A stretch of DNA of 64,000 nt from Clostridiaceae bacterium (lineage in GTDB: Bacteria; Bacillota; Clostridia; Saccharofermentanales; Saccharofermentanaceae), in assembly GCA_012728275.1 (NCBI GenBank), contig JAAYFK010000011.1, forward strand, positions 62,001-126,000, in the 5' to 3' direction. Positions 9,904 through 18,387 of the stretch are shown here, piece after piece; position 1 is the stretch's first letter; every line of letters starts with the position of its first letter. The notes under the pieces are model-generated. The model saw nothing but the letters and a program-made list of their open reading frames with translations. It did no database searches and was not told where the DNA came from. The translations under genes were made by a program, and so were the position numbers.

Positions 9904-10640
9904 AAATAACGCTTATTGGCACTAGTGGCGGATATCAAAGTTCTTCAAGAGCATGTACTTCATATTTGATTCAAGAGGAAGGTAAGAACATTGTCGTAGA
10001 TTTAGGCCCAGGATCTCTTGCTAATCTTCAGAAGTATATCAAAATATGCGAGATTGATGCGATTTTTCTTACTCATTATCACTACGATCATTGTTCTGAC
10101 CTATTGCCATTAATCTATGCCGTATCCATGCAAAAATCTTCTGGATATCAAATTAAGCCAATTACATTGTACTGCCAGAATATTGATAGTAGTCTATCAA
10201 GACTAATCTGTGAGAGTGGGTCTTTTATACCGATTTATATCGATTCTACTAGTATTATTGATGCTTTTGGCTTAATGGTTAGCTTTGCCTATACAAAGCA
10301 TGCAATTCCTTGTTTATCGATGAGATTTGCTGGTAAAGATGGAAAAGTGTTCTCGTTTACTGGAGATTGCGCATATGGATGTGATGAAATAGGTCCAATT
10401 ATCGATGGTTCTGACTTAGCTATTTTTGATTGTGGCGAGTTAGATAGCAGCACAGCCCTAATTAAGAATCACATGACTCCATCTAACTGTTTTCAGTTAT
10501 GTAAAAATCATAATGTAAGGAAAGCAATCCTATCACATATTATTCCTCATTATGACATAGAAACTTATGAGTATGAGGCTTCACAGTTCAAGGACTGGAA
10601 TTATATAATTGCATATGATGGTTATACTATTGATTTGTAG
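9900..10640 (+). CDS. MBL-fold metallo-hydrolase (RNase Z-like)
   Basis: This 246-residue protein overlaps the preceding stop by four bases (ATGA) and has a good ribosome site, GGAGGTGG. FLTHYHYDHCSDLLP (near residues 58-72) supplies the H-x-H-x-D-H zinc ligands of the metallo-beta-lactamase fold. Later FTGDCAYG and LSHIIPHY give the remaining Asp and His ligands. The short form without the RNase Z exosite resembles the generic ribonuclease Z/phosphodiesterase-like hydrolases. The substrate is unknown. Confidence 0.82.
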   Translation: MKITLIGTSGGYQSSSRACTSYLIQEEGKNIVVDLGPGSLANLQKYIKICEIDAIFLTHYHYDHCSDLLPLIYAVSMQKSSGYQIKPITLYCQNIDSSLSRLICESGSFIPIYIDSTSIIDAFGLMVSFAYTKHAIPCLSMRFAGKDGKVFSFTGDCAYGCDEIGPIIDGSDLAIFDCGELDSSTALIKNHMTPSNCFQLCKNHNVRKAILSHIIPHYDIETYEYEASQFKDWNYIIAYDGYTIDL

Positions 10641-10659
10641 TATAAAGAAAGAGGTGAAT

Positions 10660-10947
10660 ATGTCTATATCAAAGAAGAATACTGCAGTAATTTCTGTAGT
10701 TGGTTGCGATCGTGTCGGTATTATTGCAGGCGTTTCTACCTTGCTTTCAGAAAATGGAATTAACATTAAGGATATTTCACAGACTATTCTTGAAGAAATA
10801 TTTACAATGATAATGATAGTAGATCTTAAGGATATTGCTATTGAGAATTCTGATATTGTAGAGAAACTTAATAAGCTTAGTGACGATTTAGGAGTTTCTA
10901 TTACTATTCAGCACACTGATTTGTTCAATGCGATGCACAGAATTTGA
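10660..10947 (+). CDS. ACT domain protein, UPF0237 family
   Basis: This 95-residue protein starts at the ATG at 10660 behind AAAGAGGTG; longer versions would run into the previous gene. AVISVVGCDRVGIIAGVSTLL followed by NINIKDISQTI matches the small stand-alone ACT proteins of UPF0237 (GcvR-like), which probably bind an amino acid. It sits 12 bases upstream of a UPF0210 gene, and this pairing is widely conserved across Bacillota and archaea, implying a shared, still undefined function. Confidence 0.88.
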   Translation: MSISKKNTAVISVVGCDRVGIIAGVSTLLSENGINIKDISQTILEEIFTMIMIVDLKDIAIENSDIVEKLNKLSDDLGVSITIQHTDLFNAMHRI

Positions 10948-10959
10948 GAGGCGTAGATA

Positions 10960-12318
10960 ATGATTACTGATTTCGAGATATTAGAAACCACCAGAATGTT
11001 CAATGAACAGCATCTGGATGTTAGAACAATTACTATGGGAATTTCACTTACTGATTGTGCTTCGGCAACTGTCGAAGAGTCATGTAGGAGAATATATGAC
11101 AAGATTTGTAAGTATGCTGGCCGACTAGTTGAAGTAGGCGATGAGATAAGCAAGAAGTATCATGTACCAATTATTCATAAGCGAATATCTGTTACTCCCA
11201 TTTCGATTATTGCTGCTTCGTGTCATACCAACGATTACACACCTTTTGCTATTACACTTGATAAGGCGGCAAGGGCTTGCGGAGTTAATTTTATCGGCGG
11301 TTTTTCTGCTTTAGTTCAAAAAGGCTACACTGAATCCGACAAAATTTTGATTAACTCTATCCCTGAAGCATTAGCAGTTACAGATATTGTTTGTTCTTCT
11401 GTTAATGTTGCATCCACTAAGTCAGGTATCAACATGGATGCCGTTAAGGATATGGGCGAGATTATTAAGAAGACTGCCTTAAGAACTGCGGATAAAGATG
11501 CTCTAGGATGTGCAAAGCTCGTTGTTTTCGCAAACGCGCCAGAGGACAATCCTTTTATGGCTGGAGCATTTCTTGGAACTGGTGAGCCTGAATGTGTTAT
11601 TAACGTTGGAATTTCTGGCCCTGGTGTAGTGAAGCATGCTCTTGAAGGCGTTAAAGGTGAGAATCTCGGAACTGTTGCTGAGACAATAAAAAAAGCTGCT
11701 TTTAAGATTACTAGAGTAGGAGAGCTTGTTGCAAGAGAAGCTTCTGAAAGACTTGGCGTTCCATTCGGAATTATCGATCTTTCTTTGGCACCAACACCAG
11801 CAGTAGGTGATTCTGTAGCTAGATTATTGGAAGAGTTTGGTCTTGAGACTTGTGGAACGTGGGGAACGACAGCTTGTCTTGCTATGCTAAACGATGCCGT
11901 AAAGAAGGGCGGAACTATGGCTTCTTCTTTTGTAGGCGGATTATCTGGCGCATTTATTCCTGTATCTGAGGACGAGGGAATGATAGCTGCTGCTGCAAGT
12001 GGAAATCTACGTCTCGAAAAGTTAGAGGCTATGACTTGTGTCTGCTCTGTAGGATTAGACATGGTAGCTATTCCAGGAGATACTAGTGCTACTACAATAT
12101 CAGGCATAATTGCTGACGAGATGGCTATTGGTACATTTAATGGTAAGACTACGGCAGTACGTTTGATTCCTGTTCCTGGTAAAGATGTAGGTGATTTCGT
12201 CGAGTTCGGCGGACTTCTCGGTAGCGCTCCAATTATGGCTGTTAACAAGGCATCTTGTAGTGATTTTATTAATAGAGGTGGACGTATTCCGGCTCCAATT
12301 CATAGCATGAGGAACTAA
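10960..12318 (+). CDS. PFL family protein (UPF0210/DUF711)
   Basis: The protein is 452 residues long, the usual size for UPF0210. Recognisable segments are the N-terminal [18 protein letters not shown] stretch (here [15 protein letters not shown]), [27 protein letters not shown] and [19 protein letters not shown]. Structures of relatives resemble glycyl-radical pyruvate formate-lyase barrels, but no activity is firmly assigned. It is the last gene of the long + strand run and is followed after 32 bases by a bidirectional terminator. Confidence 0.9.
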   Translation: MITDFEILETTRMFNEQHLDVRTITMGISLTDCASATVEESCRRIYDKICKYAGRLVEVGDEISKKYHVPIIHKRISVTPISIIAASCHTNDYTPFAITLDKAARACGVNFIGGFSALVQKGYTESDKILINSIPEALAVTDIVCSSVNVASTKSGINMDAVKDMGEIIKKTALRTADKDALGCAKLVVFANAPEDNPFMAGAFLGTGEPECVINVGISGPGVVKHALEGVKGENLGTVAETIKKAAFKITRVGELVAREASERLGVPFGIIDLSLAPTPAVGDSVARLLEEFGLETCGTWGTTACLAMLNDAVKKGGTMASSFVGGLSGAFIPVSEDEGMIAAAASGNLRLEKLEAMTCVCSVGLDMVAIPGDTSATTISGIIADEMAIGTFNGKTTAVRLIPVPGKDVGDFVEFGGLLGSAPIMAVNKASCSDFINRGGRIPAPIHSMRN

Positions 12319-12350
12319 GCGACTAATTATATATATTTCTCGTAAAAAAT

Positions 12351-12377
12351 AAAGAAGTGAGCAGCGCTCACTTCTTT
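12351..12377. terminator. bidirectional intrinsic terminator
   Basis: A perfect 12-base-pair stem, AAAGAAGTGAGC with GCTCACTTCTTT around a 3-base loop, lies between the convergent UPF0210 and argH genes. T-rich DNA follows it on + (TTTTC), and the A-run upstream gives a T-run on minus, so it can serve both genes. Confidence 0.88.
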
Positions 12378-12403
12378 TCATTTCAATCAAAACAGAACAA
12401 GAA

Positions 12404-13768
12404 TCAAAGACTTTCCAAGTACAACTTAACTTGCATAGGTGAAGGAGCACCTGTTACTAGTCTTTTCTCTACACAAGTTTTAAGAGAAATTGCATCAAAG
12501 ACATCGTTGTCGAAAGCTTCGCTAAATTGCTTATACTCATCTAAAGACAACTTTTCTAGAGTAGTATTATTTTCGATACAATAGTGAACTAGCTTTCCAG
12601 ATATCTCATGAGTATTCCTAAATGGAATACCTTTACGAACTAGGTAGTCAGCTAAATCAGTAGCATTAGTAAAACCACCAAGAGCCGCTTCAGCCATTCT
12701 GTCTTTGTTGATCTTCATAGTCTTAACCATTCCAGTAAAAGGCGTAAGAACCCCTTCTATCGTATCAATGGTATCAAACAGTGCTTCCTGTACCTCTTGC
12801 ATATCCTTGTTGTATGTTAGAGGTAATCCCTTCATTATTACTAGAAGGGAAATGAGATTACCATACACACGGCCGGTTTTGCCACGAGTTAACTCAGCTA
12901 CATCAGGGTTCTTCTTCTGGGGCATCATTGAAGAACCAGTAGAGTAAGCATCATCTAATTCAATGAACTTGAACTCCTGACTAGAATAAAGAATAATCTC
13001 CTCAGAGAATCTGGACAGATGCATCATTAGAATTGAAATCGAAGATGCAAACTCAATTGCAAAATCTCTATCGGCTACACCGTCTAGACTATTCTGTGAA
13101 CATGAATTCATACCTAATTGGTCAGCAGTCCATTCTCTATCTAAAGGATATGTAGTACCAGCAAGTGCACCAGAACCAAGTGGCGATATAGCTGTTCTTT
13201 TACTTGAAGCAGCAATTCTTTCAACATCACGTTTGAACATCTCAATGTAAGCACATAAGTAATGAGCGAATGTAATAGGTTGAGCTCTCTGAAGATGAGT
13301 ATATCCAGGCATCCAAGTCTCTAAGTTGTCCTTTGCAATATCTACAAGAGTTTGAATCAGCAAATCAAGCTTTTCAATAATAGTAGCAGTCTCATCCAAA
13401 AGATAAAGTCTCTGATCTAAAGCTACTTGGTCGTTACGACTACGACCAGTATGCAAACGCTTGCCTGCATCACCGATTCGATTAGTTAACTCCTCTTCGA
13501 TGAACATATGAATATCTTCAGCATCAGAGTTATCGAAAAGAAGCTTTCCATCTTCAATATCTTCCATAATTGAGAGTAGACCTGAAGCAATAGATTTAGC
13601 ATCTTCTTCAGAAATGATTCCCTGCTTAGACAACATAGCGCTATGAGCTATGCTTCCTTCTATGTCTTGCTTGTACATACGACAATCAAATGGAAGGGAA
13701 GAGTTATAGTCATTTACATCCTTATCAGTTGCTTTCTCGAAGCGACCTGCCCACATTTTCTTAGCCAC
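12404..13768 (-). CDS. argH: argininosuccinate lyase
   Basis: The last arginine-biosynthesis enzyme, which splits argininosuccinate into arginine and fumarate. I chose the GTG at 13768 (VAKKMWAGRFEKATD, 454 residues) because AAGGAG lies 7 bases before it; the ATG at 13756 is 19 bases from that site. HTGRSRNDQVALDQRLYL and the signature GSSMMPQKKNPDVAEL (flexible catalytic loop with the catalytic Ser) are present, as is the N-terminal MWAGRF typical of ArgH. It follows argG after about 66 bases containing a hairpin. Confidence 0.96.
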   Translation of the reverse strand: MAKKMWAGRFEKATDKDVNDYNSSLPFDCRMYKQDIEGSIAHSAMLSKQGIISEEDAKSIASGLLSIMEDIEDGKLLFDNSDAEDIHMFIEEELTNRIGDAGKRLHTGRSRNDQVALDQRLYLLDETATIIEKLDLLIQTLVDIAKDNLETWMPGYTHLQRAQPITFAHYLCAYIEMFKRDVERIAASSKRTAISPLGSGALAGTTYPLDREWTADQLGMNSCSQNSLDGVADRDFAIEFASSISILMMHLSRFSEEIILYSSQEFKFIELDDAYSTGSSMMPQKKNPDVAELTRGKTGRVYGNLISLLVIMKGLPLTYNKDMQEVQEALFDTIDTIEGVLTPFTGMVKTMKINKDRMAEAALGGFTNATDLADYLVRKGIPFRNTHEISGKLVHYCIENNTTLEKLSLDEYKQFSEAFDNDVFDAISLKTCVEKRLVTGAPSPMQVKLYLESL

Positions 13769-13790
13769 AAATAATCTCCTTATGAATAAA

Positions 13791-13818
13791 GGGCTGTGAA
13801 CACAAGAGCTCACAGCCC
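13791..13818 (-). promoter_or_regulatory. hairpin between argG and argH
   Basis: A 9-base-pair perfect stem (GGGCTGTGA with TCACAGCCC, loop of 10) sits between argG and argH. On the transcribed minus strand it is followed by TTTATTC and then the argH ribosome site. It could be a leaky terminator or an mRNA-processing/stability element that lowers argH relative to argG. The T-run is short, so full termination is unlikely. Confidence 0.55.
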
Positions 13819-13834
13819 AATTATCTTAAACTTA

Positions 13835-15049
13835 TTATAGTAAACCGTTTCTCTTCTTCATTTGTGCGTTTACCTTCATTGGCAAACCAAAGCAGTTAAT
13901 AAATCCGCCAGCATCAGCCTGATTGTAAACGTCATCTTCGGAGAAGGTAGCAATTTCTTCATCATACAATGAGAATGGTGAAGTTGTTCCAGCAGGAGTG
14001 CAATTACCCTTGTAAAGCTTCATTTTTACTGTTCCAGTAACAGTAGATTGAGTGCTATCAACAAAAGCGCTAAGTGCTTCACGTAGTGGATGAAACCACT
14101 GTCCGTAGTAAACAAGCTCAGCAAATCTCTGTGCTACAAGATCCTTGTAGTGAAGAGTATCACGCTCAACAGTTAGAAGCTCAAGCTCACGATGAGCAGC
14201 ATAAAGAAGCGTTCCACCAGGTGTCTCGTATACTCCACGAGACTTCATTCCTACTAGACGATTCTCAACGATATCAGCAATACCAACACCGTTTGATCCA
14301 GCAACCTTGTTGCAATACTTAAGCATATCTACTGCGGAAAGCTTTTGATCATCAACTTCAACAGGAATACCTTTTTCGAACTTGATAGTTACATAAGTAG
14401 GTGTATCTGGAGCCTTCTCAGGGCTAATCATAAGCTCTAGAATCTTATCAAGGTCTGGCTCATTAGCTGGATTCTCTAAATCCATACCCTCATGTGATAA
14501 ATGCCATAGGTTCTCGTCCTTAGAGTAGTTGTTCTCCTTAGTAACAGGAACAGGAATACCACGAGCAGCTGCATAATCGATTTCTTCATCTCTAGACTTA
14601 ATATCCCAAATTCTCCATGGAGCAAGTATCTTCATTTCCGGAGCAAGAGCCTTAATAGTAAGTTCAAAACGAACCTGGTCATTACCCTTACCAGTGCAAC
14701 CATGAACGATTGTTGAACAACCTTCTTTTCTAGCAATCTCGACCATTCTCTTAGCGATAACCGGACGAGCAAAAGAAGTGCCTAGTAAATACTTACCTTC
14801 ATATACTGCGTTAGCCTTAAGAGTAGGGTAAATAAAGTCAGTAATAAACTCTTCAGAAATATCTTCTACATAACACTTAATTGCGCCGCACTTTAGTGCC
14901 TTTTCTCTAAGGAAACTCTCGTCAATACCAATACCTACTTCTCCAGCCATTGCAATTACTTCGCAATCATAGTGCTCTAGTAACCAAGGAATAATGATGG
15001 ATGTATCTAATCCACCTGAATAAGCAAGTAAAAAACGTTCTTTAGCCAT
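13835..15049 (-). CDS. argG: argininosuccinate synthase
   Basis: This 404-residue ATP-dependent enzyme joins citrulline and aspartate to argininosuccinate in the cytoplasm. [15 protein letters not shown] near the N-terminus is the ATP-pyrophosphatase (PP-loop) signature, and [14 protein letters not shown] is the second conserved block. ATG follows AGGAGGACATATAA. A strong promoter and an ARG-box-like operator lie directly upstream, and argH follows, so the pair is probably an ArgR-controlled operon. Confidence 0.97.
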   Translation of the reverse strand: MAKERFLLAYSGGLDTSIIIPWLLEHYDCEVIAMAGEVGIGIDESFLREKALKCGAIKCYVEDISEEFITDFIYPTLKANAVYEGKYLLGTSFARPVIAKRMVEIARKEGCSTIVHGCTGKGNDQVRFELTIKALAPEMKILAPWRIWDIKSRDEEIDYAAARGIPVPVTKENNYSKDENLWHLSHEGMDLENPANEPDLDKILELMISPEKAPDTPTYVTIKFEKGIPVEVDDQKLSAVDMLKYCNKVAGSNGVGIADIVENRLVGMKSRGVYETPGGTLLYAAHRELELLTVERDTLHYKDLVAQRFAELVYYGQWFHPLREALSAFVDSTQSTVTGTVKMKLYKGNCTPAGTTSPFSLYDEEIATFSEDDVYNQADAGGFINCFGLPMKVNAQMKKRNGLL

Positions 15050-15064
15050 TTATATGTCCTCCTG

Positions 15065-15078
15065 TGAATATTTATGCA
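15065..15078 (-). promoter_or_regulatory. ARG-box-like operator upstream of argG
   Basis: TGAATATTTATGCA is close to the palindromic ArgR half-pair consensus (TGAATAAATATTCA-like). It lies between the argG -10 box and the argG ribosome site, where ArgR binding would block transcription. An argR gene is present in the same window at 45946-46434. Binding is inferred from the motif only. Confidence 0.6.
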
Positions 15079-15100
15079 TTAATCTGTATAATATTGCTCA

Positions 15101-15129
15101 ATTGTAGCACTCGAAAAAAGCACTGTCAA
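15101..15129 (-). promoter_or_regulatory. sigma-A type promoter of argGH
   Basis: On the minus strand, TTGACA (15129-15124) and TACAAT (15106-15101) are separated by exactly 17 bases, a near-consensus vegetative promoter. The predicted start point falls about 40-45 bases before the argG ATG and just upstream of the ARG-box-like site. Confidence 0.85.
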
Positions 15130-15483
15130 CGAAATACATTATATATGTTTATTACAAGTTTTGAAATTCAAATTTGCATAATTATGGCATATTTGTCTCC
15201 AATTCTGAAAATAATAATTAATCGTTTAGGTTGAAGTTACTTCAAAATTTCTTTAGTTATTAGCTACGTTCTGAGCAAAGTTATTTTGCCGGTTTAAGTT
15301 CGGGTAGTTGGAGTACCTGCTGATGATCATCCACTAGAGGTTAGAAGTCCATAAGTATTATAGATCTAGATGTATTGATGTACTTGTAAGCAAATATCAT
15401 ATAAACGTCCTGATTACAGAATTCTATTAGCATTATGCTTAATCTGTCTAAATATTGACTTTCGTTATTTGTTACTATCAACT
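15130..15483. other. gene-free intergenic stretch
   Basis: About 350 bases between the divergent argG and aminotransferase promoters, with no open frame worth calling. It contains the inverted repeat TTGAAGT-T-ACTTCAA at 15231-15245, a G-richer patch around 15290-15345 that can fold CGGGTA with TACCTG, and the palindrome GATGATCATC at 15322-15331. I recognise no known riboswitch or structured RNA here. Confidence 0.5.
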
Positions 15484-15512
15484 TTGAAAAAAACTTAATT
15501 AAGCGATAAAAT
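15484..15512 (+). promoter_or_regulatory. promoter of the aminotransferase-htpG unit
   Basis: TTGAAA (15484-15489) and TAAAAT (15507-15512) are spaced by 17 bases. A second TATAAT at 15520-15525 is close by but has no -35 match. The ribosome site AAGGAAG follows before the ATG at 15545. Confidence 0.65.
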
Positions 15513-15544
15513 ATATACCTATAATAGATAAGGAAGATGGTGTT

Positions 15545-16414
15545 ATGGCATATCCTCTTTTAGAAAATGCTCTTGGTAAGATTTATTTCTATGATGGCGC
15601 ATTTATTTCTGCTAATTCAAGTGTAGCAATTAGCCTTCTTAATCCTTTTGAAGAGTCCACTTACTATGAGACTATTCGATTCAAGAGTGGTGTTCTTTTA
15701 TTTCTTGAGGATCATCTTGATAGATTAGTTAGGTCGGTTTCTAGTACTGAGGATTTTGCGTTTGATGTTTTCAAAGTAAGAGAATTATTATGCGATTTCG
15801 TTGTTAAGGCATACGATTCATCGCTTCCTACTGATTGCAATGTAAGGGTAGTTATTACTAGAGTGCACACTCTATTTTATTTCTGCGAAGCAAATATACC
15901 GGATAAGTTTTCCTTTATTAACGGAGTTTGCACTAGAACACTTAATTGGGAGCGAGTATCACCCAATGTTAAAGTTTTCCGTGGAGAATATAAGGAAGCA
16001 GTTGCGCGAGCTTTTTCGATGCAGACTAAGTTTGGTAAGCCATACGAGATTATTCTGTCTGATAATAAAGGCAAGTTATACGAGGGAAGCAAGTCAAACT
16101 TTTTCGCAATCATAGGAAATGAAGTCTATTCGGCTCCAGACAGTAAGATTCTAATTGGTATTACTAGGCAAAGAGTTCTTAGTTCGCTAGAGAAAGTTGG
16201 TTGTAAGCTTGTAACTGATATGTTTACTTTAGCTGAATTGAGTAATATGAGAGAAGAGGTTGCTTTGTTTATCTCTAGCACACCTTTTGATATACTTCCA
16301 ATTGCATCTGTTGATGATATCGAGTTTAGCTCAACAAGCAATTTGAAGTTACAACAAATAATGAGAATTTATTCTGACATAACAAATAACTATATCAATG
16401 ATCACAGGAGGTAA
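15545..16414 (+). CDS. class IV aminotransferase / aminodeoxychorismate lyase-like
   Basis: This 289-residue PLP fold-type IV protein has the N-terminal block YYETIRFKSGVLLFLEDHLDRL and the mid-protein KVFRGEYKEAVARAF, where the PLP lysine is expected to be the one before VFRGEY. The LYEGSKSNFFAI segment (E-G-S-x-S-N-F-F) binds the cofactor phosphate. The family includes branched-chain aminotransferases and PabC; the short size and sequence favour neither firmly. It is followed 3 bases later by htpG. Confidence 0.75.
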   Translation: MAYPLLENALGKIYFYDGAFISANSSVAISLLNPFEESTYYETIRFKSGVLLFLEDHLDRLVRSVSSTEDFAFDVFKVRELLCDFVVKAYDSSLPTDCNVRVVITRVHTLFYFCEANIPDKFSFINGVCTRTLNWERVSPNVKVFRGEYKEAVARAFSMQTKFGKPYEIILSDNKGKLYEGSKSNFFAIIGNEVYSAPDSKILIGITRQRVLSSLEKVGCKLVTDMFTLAELSNMREEVALFISSTPFDILPIASVDDIEFSSTSNLKLQQIMRIYSDITNNYINDHRR

Positions 16415-16417
16415 TTT

Positions 16418-18331
16418 ATGTCAATTAAGAGTGGTAAGGTTTCTGTAACAACAGAAAATATTTTTCCGGTTATTCGTCAATGGCTTTATTCTGATCAGGA
16501 CATCTTTATTCGTGAGTTTGTCTCTAATTGTGCCGATGCGGTTGCGAAACACAAGCGATTGGTAGACTTAGGTAAGGCATCAAATGATAATAGTGAGTAT
16601 AGGATTACCGTAACGTTTGACGATGACAATAAGACGATTTCTTTTGAAGATAATGGGATTGGAATGAGCGCTGATGAGGTTGATAAGTATATTAACCAAA
16701 TTGCTTTCTCGGGCGCTATGGACTTTGTAACGAAGTATCAAGAGCAATCAACTGATAAGGCAGGAATAATTGGACATTTTGGTCTTGGTTTTTACTCAGG
16801 TTTTATGGTTGCCGACTCAATCACTATTGATTCAAAGAGTTTTTCTGAAGATGAAGAGCCAATCATTTGGAAGTCAGATGACGGTATGGAATACGAGATT
16901 CTTGAGTCAAAAAGGACTACTAGGGGAACGTTAATGACTTTAAAGCTATCTGAAGAAGCGATTAAGCTTTTTGATAGCAATAAGATTAGAAGTGTTATTC
17001 GTAAGTATTGTTCCTTTGTTCCTGTAGACTTGTTCTATGTAGATCTAAAGGAAGAGGCTGACAGAATAGCTAGTGAAGCTAAGAAGGAAGATGAAGCTAA
17101 AGAGAAGGGTGAGACATTTACACCTTTTGTTGCTACTCCTATAAATACAAAGACTCCGCTATGGACAAAATCTCCAAAGGATTGCACAGATGAGGATTAC
17201 AAGAGCTTCTATCATTCTGTATTCCAGGATGTAAGGGATCCATTATTCTGGATTCATTTGAACATGGATTATCCTTTTACTTTGCAGGGTATTCTATATT
17301 TCCCTAAGACTGATAATATTTATCAATCTTTGGAGGGTCGAATTAAGGTTTATAATCACCAGATATTCGTTGCAGATAATATTGAAGAGATAATTCCTGA
17401 TTTCTTATTCTTACTTAGAGGTTGTTTGGATTGTTCGGACTTACCTTTGAATGTATCTAGATCTGCACTTCAACAAGATGAGTATGTTAAGAAGCTTTCT
17501 TCTCATATTATTCGAAAAGTATCTGATAAGCTGAACGAGTTATTTAAGAAAGAGAGATCTATTTTCGAGCAGTATTGGTCTGACATTTCTGTCTTTGTAA
17601 AGTATGGAATGATGAAGGACGAGAAGTTTAACGAGAAGGTAAACGACATTTGCTTGTTCAAAATTGTTGATGGCTCGAATAAGACGCTTAAGGAGTTGAC
17701 TGACGGAAAGGATACTGTCAGATATGCAAAGGACAAGGTAACTCAATCAGCTTACATTGACATGGCTCAGAAGCAAGGATTTGATGTAGTAATTCTTGAT
17801 GAAGAGATTGACAACAATTTTATTTCTTTCTTAGAGTATAAGCACAACGATGTTAAGTTCATGCGTGTTGATGCAGATATTTCTGGCGAAGAAGGTGATG
17901 AAGATACTAAGAATAAGTACCAGGATTTTTTCAGAAGCGCGCTTTCAGATGATAAGATAGATGTATCTGTTATGGCTCTTGGAGATGATGCTCTTCCAGC
18001 AGTAATTAGAGAGACGGAGGAAGCAAGACGCATGGCAGAGATGCGTAAGCAATTCGAGAAGATGAGAACAGGGGATGAGAACGATCCTTATAAGGATTTG
18101 GATTCTATATTCCCGATTAAGAAAGATTTGGTTTTAAATACGGATAGCCCTTTGATTTCTAGACTTTTCGCTCTTCATGAGATGGGATCAAAAGATGAAG
18201 AGTGTAATCGACTCGCGCTTCATGTATTCGATCAGGCTAGACTTGCTCATGGTTCTTTAGATAGTGAAGGTTTGAAGCGATTCTTGGAATTCAATTCAAA
18301 TATATTGTCTAAAAACGCAGAAAACATGTGA
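16418..18331 (+). CDS. htpG: molecular chaperone HtpG (Hsp90)
   Basis: At 637 residues this is a full-length bacterial Hsp90, an ATP-dependent cytoplasmic chaperone. The N-terminal GHKL ATPase is clear: FIREFVSNCADAVAK (Asn for Mg-ATP; the more usual form is ELISNASDA), EDNGIGMS, and GHFGLGFYSGFMV. The middle-domain NVSRSALQQDE carries the catalytic arginine, followed by the dimerisation domain. AGGAGG precedes the ATG, three bases after the aminotransferase stop. Confidence 0.96.
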   Translation: MSIKSGKVSVTTENIFPVIRQWLYSDQDIFIREFVSNCADAVAKHKRLVDLGKASNDNSEYRITVTFDDDNKTISFEDNGIGMSADEVDKYINQIAFSGAMDFVTKYQEQSTDKAGIIGHFGLGFYSGFMVADSITIDSKSFSEDEEPIIWKSDDGMEYEILESKRTTRGTLMTLKLSEEAIKLFDSNKIRSVIRKYCSFVPVDLFYVDLKEEADRIASEAKKEDEAKEKGETFTPFVATPINTKTPLWTKSPKDCTDEDYKSFYHSVFQDVRDPLFWIHLNMDYPFTLQGILYFPKTDNIYQSLEGRIKVYNHQIFVADNIEEIIPDFLFLLRGCLDCSDLPLNVSRSALQQDEYVKKLSSHIIRKVSDKLNELFKKERSIFEQYWSDISVFVKYGMMKDEKFNEKVNDICLFKIVDGSNKTLKELTDGKDTVRYAKDKVTQSAYIDMAQKQGFDVVILDEEIDNNFISFLEYKHNDVKFMRVDADISGEEGDEDTKNKYQDFFRSALSDDKIDVSVMALGDDALPAVIRETEEARRMAEMRKQFEKMRTGDENDPYKDLDSIFPIKKDLVLNTDSPLISRLFALHEMGSKDEECNRLALHVFDQARLAHGSLDSEGLKRFLEFNSNILSKNAENM

Positions 18332-18387
18332 CATGTCTCATTACGTGAGATACTATATATCATTACTAATTTTTTGGAGGAAAAACA

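Noticed and set aside
11325..12248. Long minus-strand open frame (307 codons) opposite UPF0210
   Set aside because: It is a frame shadow of a clear, full-length UPF0210 gene; its translation is low-complexity (Pro/Thr/Ser/Ile runs) and it has no ribosome site.
15290..15360. Known riboswitch, T-box or 6S RNA in the argG-aminotransferase gap
   Set aside because: I could not match any conserved core, and the patch lies upstream of both promoters rather than in a leader.
18332..18387. Possible purine riboswitch before purL
   Set aside because: Only 56 bases lie between htpG and purL. They hold a small GTCTCA/TGAGAT hairpin but no purine-aptamer sequence and no terminator.
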